Assembly (NCBI GenBank): GCA_900756945.1
Contig: CAAELZ010000023.1
Span: 1 to 19,599, forward strand
Reading direction: 5' to 3'
Length of the DNA stretch: 19,599 bases
DNA from: an uncultured Collinsella sp.
GTDB taxonomy: Bacteria > Actinomycetota > Coriobacteriia > Coriobacteriales > Coriobacteriaceae
This document shows, in pieces, positions 15,372 through 19,599 of this stretch. A program made the position numbers and the translations under genes. The notes under the pieces are model-generated. The model saw only the letters and a list, made by a program, of their open reading frames with translations, was not told where the DNA came from and made no database searches. Position 1 is the first letter of the stretch; each line of letters starts with the position of its first letter.

Positions 15372-18300
15372 ATGAAAGCGAATTCGGATAAATCTAAGCA
15401 GAGTAATAAAGCGACGCGCCGTGTGCTGGCAGGCGTTTTGTGCGGAGCCTCCGTTTTGAGCCTGGTACTGTCGCTCGTCATGCCTCCGATCTCGCAGGCC
15501 ATTGCCAACGATGCCCAGGCAGTTTCTGCCGAGAAAACTGTGATGGGGGGGGGTTCCTCAAGTGAGTCTACTGATGTAGACAACACTACTGGCGGGGATG
15601 CCGAGAACCAGGATAATGACGATGCTGAGGGCGACGACGAAATCCAGCAGGAGGAGCAGCCCAAGGACGAGTCGCAGGCAGAAGAAAATGAAGCGATTGA
15701 CGATGCCGCTGGTTCGTCAGCCGAGGAGGCTGTGGCGAGCGAAGAGGTAGCCACGGACATCAAAAATGCCGATGATTTGCAGAAAAAGCTTCTAGGCGTT
15801 GAGGAAAATCAAACCGCCAGCTTTACGCTTGCGGCTGATATTGGCTATGCTGATGAAATCACGCTTGGACATAGTAACAGTAAGATTACGCTGGACCTAA
15901 AAGGTCATAAAATCACGCATACAGGCAACAATTCAAACAAGCCGCTTTTCAGCGTGTGCAATGGTGCCGAGTTTACAATCACGGATACTGAACCGGTTGA
16001 GGATAAGATTACTAAAACTCAGCCGCTGAAGGGTCAAGGCCAGGAACTGGTAACTGATAATTATGGCAAGACGGAAAAAATGCTCTATGAAAAAGACGTT
16101 CCGACTAAGCTTACCTATTACGTGACTAAATCCAGCGTGGATACTACGGACAGCACTCGTACAAACGAGATCACCGACAAGCACGAGGTTACCATCAATG
16201 GCGCCATCGTGGGAACCCAAGCTGACTCTACGATGAGGCTCATCAACGTCTATGCGGGCGGTACGTTTAACCTTCAGAAGGGCGTGCTGACCACGACTCA
16301 GAACGCGAAGGTCGGCAGCCTCATCTATGCCGAGAACGGCTCTACCGTCAATATGAGCGGTGGCTACGTTTGCGGTGCAACCTCTAATAGCCGTGGCGCA
16401 GGCATCGAACTTGGCGTCAAGGAAGGCAATGGTGCCACCCTCAACCTCACCAATGGCGTGATCGCAGGTAACTGCGCTGGCGCTGGCGGCGGTGTGTACG
16501 CTAGCGGTGTCGGTGTGCCCGCTAACGACCCTAACAAAACCATGACCAAAATCAACATGACCGGTGGCGTAATCTCCGGCAACAGCACGCTTGCTTCTGG
16601 TGCCGGTCTCGGCGGCGGCATTATGGCCGAGGGCGGCATCGTGACCGTTTCTGGTGGCTATATCACGAATAATAGAATGGCTAAATTTTGCGGCCACGAT
16701 GGCTGGGGTTGTCATGGCGGCGCTGGTCTTGCTGCCAATAACGGCGCCCATGTTGCCATTTCCGGTGGCCAGATTACCGGCAACTACTCCGAGGAAGCCG
16801 GCGGTGGCGTTTATGTCACGGATGTCAACCGTAATAACCAATCCCGTACGGGTATGGCGTGGCTGAATATCACGGGAGGAATTATTGCCTCTAACGTGAG
16901 CTACCGATCTGAAGGTGCTGGCATTCGAGTGGGCCAGATGGTTGACGCGATGATAAATGGATCGTCAAACGATAGCCCAGTCTACATCACAAATAATCAC
17001 TGCATGTCTCGCTTTGACTGGGGCGGTGGCGGTATCTTCGTCCAGGGAAACTCGAATGAGGGTATGGAAAAGACCGCTGGTAGATTATTTGTATACAACT
17101 CGTACATTAGCAGCAATACCGCTGGTGGCTATGGTGGTGGCGTTGCAGTCTGCCCGACGGGCAAGACGTTGGTAACGAACACTAAGGGCACGGCAATCTT
17201 TGGCAATAAGTCTGCTGGCAGTGAGCAAGAAGCCACCGAGTACAATTCGGCAGAAAACAAGGGTAATGATGGTACGCCCCATCTTTCAGCTGGTGGTGCT
17301 GATGGTTTTGATAAGACTGAAGATCAAGATGCATACGGATCGAAGGTGTTTCGCGAGAGAGGTCACGCCGACTTCTTCCTTGTGGCAAAGGCTGGCCATA
17401 CTGATCCGATTGCGGCAGTAATCGGCAAGATGCTCGGCGGCGGAGATGCCAAGTATTCGGGAAGCAAAGAACGCAGTGAAAACAAAGAACCCAGTGAAAA
17501 CAAAGAACCCAGTGAAAACAAAGAACCCAGTGAAAACAAAGAACTCTATGAGGCTATCGATATCCCTGCCAATGGCGGCGTGAAGATTTATCGGAGCGTC
17601 GGTCTGACTTCGGGTGTCCAAGTTGGAAGTGAAGAAGCGAATAATGCGCAGAATGCTGCGACAACTTTCATCACGGGCAACTATTCTTGGGATCATGGCG
17701 GCGGTATCATGTCGAACGGCGACCTGTACCTAGGCGTGCCTGCGGATACGTACGTCTACCCGAGCCTTAAGCTCAAGGCGACCAAGGCGCTGAAAATGAA
17801 AAATAAGCAGACCGAGGAAAGCATAGCGCTCGCCAAAGACCAGTTCTCCTTCTCGGTCTACCGTAAGGATTCGGATGGCGCGAAGGAGCCCTCTTGGAAT
17901 GACAAGACATTCAACAGTGGCGGCTGCACCTTGGTCGGAACCGCCAAGAATGATGCGGACGGTAACATCACCTTTGACCTTGGCGAACAGTTCATTGATA
18001 AGACTGTTGAGGCTAACAAGATTACATACTACTTGGTCGAAAATGCTGGCAATGATCTCGACATCACGTACGACCCAGCCGTGTACAAGATTGTGGTGAC
18101 GGTTCAGGACAACCAAACGCTACTCATGAAGGTGCCGAGCAGGGAAAATCCAAACTCGGACGTTCCTCTTTACGTTCACAACTACACGATCAAAAGCGTG
18201 AGTCCGAGAGATTCAACTAACTCGCTGGAAAAGGACGACCAAGGCTATTATTCGATTAACGGCCCCGACGGGGAAAAGACCTTCACCAACAAGTACACTC

Positions 18301-18929
18301 CGTACACCTCTACCGGCACCTGGACTCCTAAGGTGACCAAGGTCGTAAAGGGCGGCGAGATGAAGGAGTTTACGCTCGAGTTTGCGGATAACGCGGACTT
18401 CAAAAATGCCAAGACGGTTGTGACCAACCCCAAGGGCGAGATTATCACCACTGCCGACGGCGGCAAGTCCCAGACCCTGGGCTTCGGCGAGATTAAGTAC
18501 AATCTTGCCAGTCTGAAGCAGAGTGATTCTGATGTTCCGGGCCGCGGTGCTTCCAAGACCTTCACGTACTATATGTGCGAGAAGAACGATAGCTCGATTT
18601 TCTCGCATTACAAGTTCGATAATTCGGTCTACAAGTTCACGGTTGTTGCAACGGACGATACCAATGGGAACATCAGCTGTAAGGTGACCTATAGGAAGGG
18701 GACCGTTGACTCCGACGGTAAATGGGCAGGCGACGATACCACTGACCACGACCTCACCGACGACTCCACCCCCACCTTCACCAACACCTACTCCACCTCT
18801 TTGCCCCTTTCTGGTATGTCGGGCGTCACTCTGACGTACCTTGCCGGCGCGGCGGTGCTTTGCGCTGCTGCGGCCTGGATGCACGTTCGTCGCAAGGCGA
18901 ATGCGAAGGGAGGCGAGCGTCGTGAATAA
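15372..18929 (+). CDS. LPXTG-like cell-wall-anchored beta-helix adhesin / ancillary pilus protein
   Basis: A 1185-residue secreted surface protein. Residues 1-50 form a long signal peptide (Lys/Arg-rich start, hydrophobic core, Ala-rich cleavage region near SQAIANDAQA). An acidic Glu/Asp-rich stretch follows (about 65-125). Residues about 250-650 are right-handed beta-helix-type repeats (GGVISGNS, AGGGVYV, GGYITNN forms). Four SENKEP-type hexapeptides occupy 702-725. Two pilin isopeptide-linkage domains of the Spy0128 type follow: about 796-975 (probable Lys805, Glu890, Asn973 in TFTNKY) and about 984-1140 (Lys990, Glu1070, Asn1138 in TFTNTY). The end is a sorting signal, LPLSG (1144-1148), a hydrophobic helix and a basic tail. 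AGGAG lies 6 nt before the ATG. A G9 tract at 15545 makes it a phase-variation candidate. It overlaps the pilin gene by 8 bp, indicating one operon. Likely a tip or ancillary pilus subunit. Confidence 0.85.
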   Translation: MKANSDKSKQSNKATRRVLAGVLCGASVLSLVLSLVMPPISQAIANDAQAVSAEKTVMGGGSSSESTDVDNTTGGDAENQDNDDAEGDDEIQQEEQPKDESQAEENEAIDDAAGSSAEEAVASEEVATDIKNADDLQKKLLGVEENQTASFTLAADIGYADEITLGHSNSKITLDLKGHKITHTGNNSNKPLFSVCNGAEFTITDTEPVEDKITKTQPLKGQGQELVTDNYGKTEKMLYEKDVPTKLTYYVTKSSVDTTDSTRTNEITDKHEVTINGAIVGTQADSTMRLINVYAGGTFNLQKGVLTTTQNAKVGSLIYAENGSTVNMSGGYVCGATSNSRGAGIELGVKEGNGATLNLTNGVIAGNCAGAGGGVYASGVGVPANDPNKTMTKINMTGGVISGNSTLASGAGLGGGIMAEGGIVTVSGGYITNNRMAKFCGHDGWGCHGGAGLAANNGAHVAISGGQITGNYSEEAGGGVYVTDVNRNNQSRTGMAWLNITGGIIASNVSYRSEGAGIRVGQMVDAMINGSSNDSPVYITNNHCMSRFDWGGGGIFVQGNSNEGMEKTAGRLFVYNSYISSNTAGGYGGGVAVCPTGKTLVTNTKGTAIFGNKSAGSEQEATEYNSAENKGNDGTPHLSAGGADGFDKTEDQDAYGSKVFRERGHADFFLVAKAGHTDPIAAVIGKMLGGGDAKYSGSKERSENKEPSENKEPSENKEPSENKELYEAIDIPANGGVKIYRSVGLTSGVQVGSEEANNAQNAATTFITGNYSWDHGGGIMSNGDLYLGVPADTYVYPSLKLKATKALKMKNKQTEESIALAKDQFSFSVYRKDSDGAKEPSWNDKTFNSGGCTLVGTAKNDADGNITFDLGEQFIDKTVEANKITYYLVENAGNDLDITYDPAVYKIVVTVQDNQTLLMKVPSRENPNSDVPLYVHNYTIKSVSPRDSTNSLEKDDQGYYSINGPDGEKTFTNKYTPYTSTGTWTPKVTKVVKGGEMKEFTLEFADNADFKNAKTVVTNPKGEIITTADGGKSQTLGFGEIKYNLASLKQSDSDVPGRGASKTFTYYMCEKNDSSIFSHYKFDNSVYKFTVVATDDTNGNISCKVTYRKGTVDSDGKWAGDDTTDHDLTDDSTPTFTNTYSTSLPLSGMSGVTLTYLAGAAVLCAAAAWMHVRRKANAKGGERRE
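15545..15553 (+). repeat. Homopolymeric G9 tract inside the adhesin gene
   Basis: Nine consecutive G residues cover the end of codon 58 through most of codon 61 (Met-Gly-Gly-Gly). In the present length the gene is in frame (ON). With one extra G, translation stops at TGA 15563-15565; with one fewer, at TAG 15577-15579. Confidence 0.9.
17475..17546 (+). repeat. Four tandem 18-bp in-frame repeats in the adhesin gene
   Basis: AGTGAAAACAAAGAACCC is repeated at 17475, 17493, 17511 and 17529. The first three copies are identical and the last has one changed base (CTC for CCC). A degenerate 12-bp partial unit precedes them (17463-17474). They encode Ser-Glu-Asn-Lys-Glu-Pro units forming a charged stalk between the beta-helix and pilin domains. 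Copy number could vary without breaking the frame. Confidence 0.92.
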
Positions 18930-19599
18930 GAAAGTTTGCTCCTTCCCGATCTTGTTTGCGCTGCTTGCCCTCCTGATCGGCACCTGCGCGGTTGTGTTCC
19001 CCGCTTCCGCGCAGGCCGCGCCGACCTCGACCGGTTCCATCACGGTGAGCGGCACCGTGGCGAGCAACTACGACGCCTACCAGATCTTTAGCGCCAACGT
19101 CGTCGACGGCGACAGCGACGCCAAGATCGCCACCGACCTCGCCTGGGCAAGCGACGCCGTGCGCGACGCCGCGCTGCCCGTGCTGCACAGCGCCGGCATG
19201 CCCAATTCCCAGACCACCGCGCAGGAAGCTGCCGAGTGGCTCAACACCGATTCCCACCTTACGAGCGCGCTGAGCGCACAGCTCGCTCGTTCCCTCCAGA
19301 GCTCTGGCGCCGAGCCCGTGGCCCTTAACGCGGGCACGGCGGCCGAGCTGCCCTGCGGCTACTGGCTCATCGTCGCCGACGACGACGCCATCGCCCAGGG
19401 CGAGGCCGGCACCGCGCCGATCATGGCCCTGGTCGGCGGCAGCGCCGTCACCGTCAAGCCCAAGGCGGCGACCCCCAAGGTCGCCAAGCACGTGCTGGAG
19501 GACGGCACCGCCGCCTGGCAGAAGGCCGCCGACGCCACGGTCGCCGACGACCTGTACTGGCGCCTCTCGGTTACGGTCCCGGCGGGGCTCACTGCCTAC
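18922..19599 (+). CDS. Backbone-type pilin / fimbrial isopeptide-domain protein (3'-truncated by window edge)
   Basis: The first 226 residues of a secreted surface protein running off the window. The start is GTG at 18922, overlapping the adhesin stop by 8 bp, with GGGAGG eight nt upstream. Residues 1-32 are a signal peptide (NKKVCSFPILFALLALLIG, cleavage after AQA). The mature N-terminus GSITVSGTVASNYDAYQIF, followed by a helical domain and PCGYWLIVADDD, matches the N-terminal domain of SpaA/FimA-like major pilins. VTVKPKAATPKVAKHVLEDG, with Lys189 positioned like the isopeptide lysine, opens the fimbrial D2-type domain. The classic YPKN pilin motif is not seen; VKPKA stands in its place. 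This protein should be polymerised by a pilin sortase encoded downstream. GC content is much higher than in the start of the adhesin gene. The C-terminal sorting signal cannot be seen. Confidence 0.82.
   Translation, partial: MNKKVCSFPILFALLALLIGTCAVVFPASAQAAPTSTGSITVSGTVASNYDAYQIFSANVVDGDSDAKIATDLAWASDAVRDAALPVLHSAGMPNSQTTAQEAAEWLNTDSHLTSALSAQLARSLQSSGAEPVALNAGTAAELPCGYWLIVADDDAIAQGEAGTAPIMALVGGSAVTVKPKAATPKVAKHVLEDGTAAWQKAADATVADDLYWRLSVTVPAGLTAY

Noticed and set aside
15131..15763. Minus-strand open frame spanning the pilus leader and adhesin start
   Set aside because: Most of it is the complement of the acidic adhesin region, giving Ser/Ala-rich protein. The rest lies in AT-rich DNA, with no ribosome site or family resemblance seen.
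17463..17546. Possible CRISPR-like repeat array
   Set aside because: The 18-bp units are directly adjacent with no spacers and are in frame in a coding sequence, encoding SENKEP hexapeptides.

Overview
The window is high-GC bacterial chromosome, densely packed, with short leaders and several GTG starts. Gram-positive LPXTG-type surface proteins, pilin isopeptide domains, high GC and the gene styles (actinobacterial-type nuclease protein, heterodimeric ABC exporter, MoaC-MobB fusion) suggest an actinobacterium of the class Coriobacteriia, most like Collinsella. That placement is inference from protein style, not from a search.

Layout. (1) 1-2119: the NAD-dependent DNA ligase ligA, missing its first codons at the window edge. 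It converges through a shared 16-bp-stem terminator on (2) a minus-strand MATE efflux pump and MerR-type regulator pair (4427 to 2177), headed by a promoter whose 19-bp spacer holds a 21-bp dyad, the classic MerR operator arrangement. (3) Divergent from it, 4687-8407 encodes a two-gene heterodimeric ABC exporter with one canonical and one degenerate ATP site. (4) 8457-9761: a gene for a DUF559/Vsr-like PD-(D/E)XK nuclease-fold protein with a copy of a 61-bp palindromic repeat on each side. (5) 9896-12254: moaA and a moaC-mobB fusion, for molybdenum cofactor synthesis. (6) 12520-13800: an MFS transporter behind a leader with a micro-ORF and a long stem-loop, followed by a third, inverted copy of the 61-bp repeat. 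(7) 14012-14833: a Cof-type HAD phosphatase. (8) After two terminators and about 450 bp of AT-rich non-coding DNA, a pilus locus begins: a 1185-residue cell-wall-anchored beta-helix adhesin (15372-18929) translationally overlapped with a backbone-type pilin (18922 to the window end). A pilin sortase would be expected just beyond the window.

Together the window carries three drug- or metabolite-export systems (MATE, ABC, MFS), each with a visible regulatory arrangement of its own, plus housekeeping and cofactor genes and the start of a surface-pilus operon.

The strongest unusual signal is a run of nine G residues at 15545-15553, just after the signal-peptide region of the adhesin. Adding or losing one G brings a stop codon within about a dozen codons, so the tract looks like an ON/OFF phase-variation switch for a pilus adhesin. 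The next most interesting are the three-copy 61-bp palindromic element, the nuclease-like gene it brackets, and the structured leader of the MFS gene.
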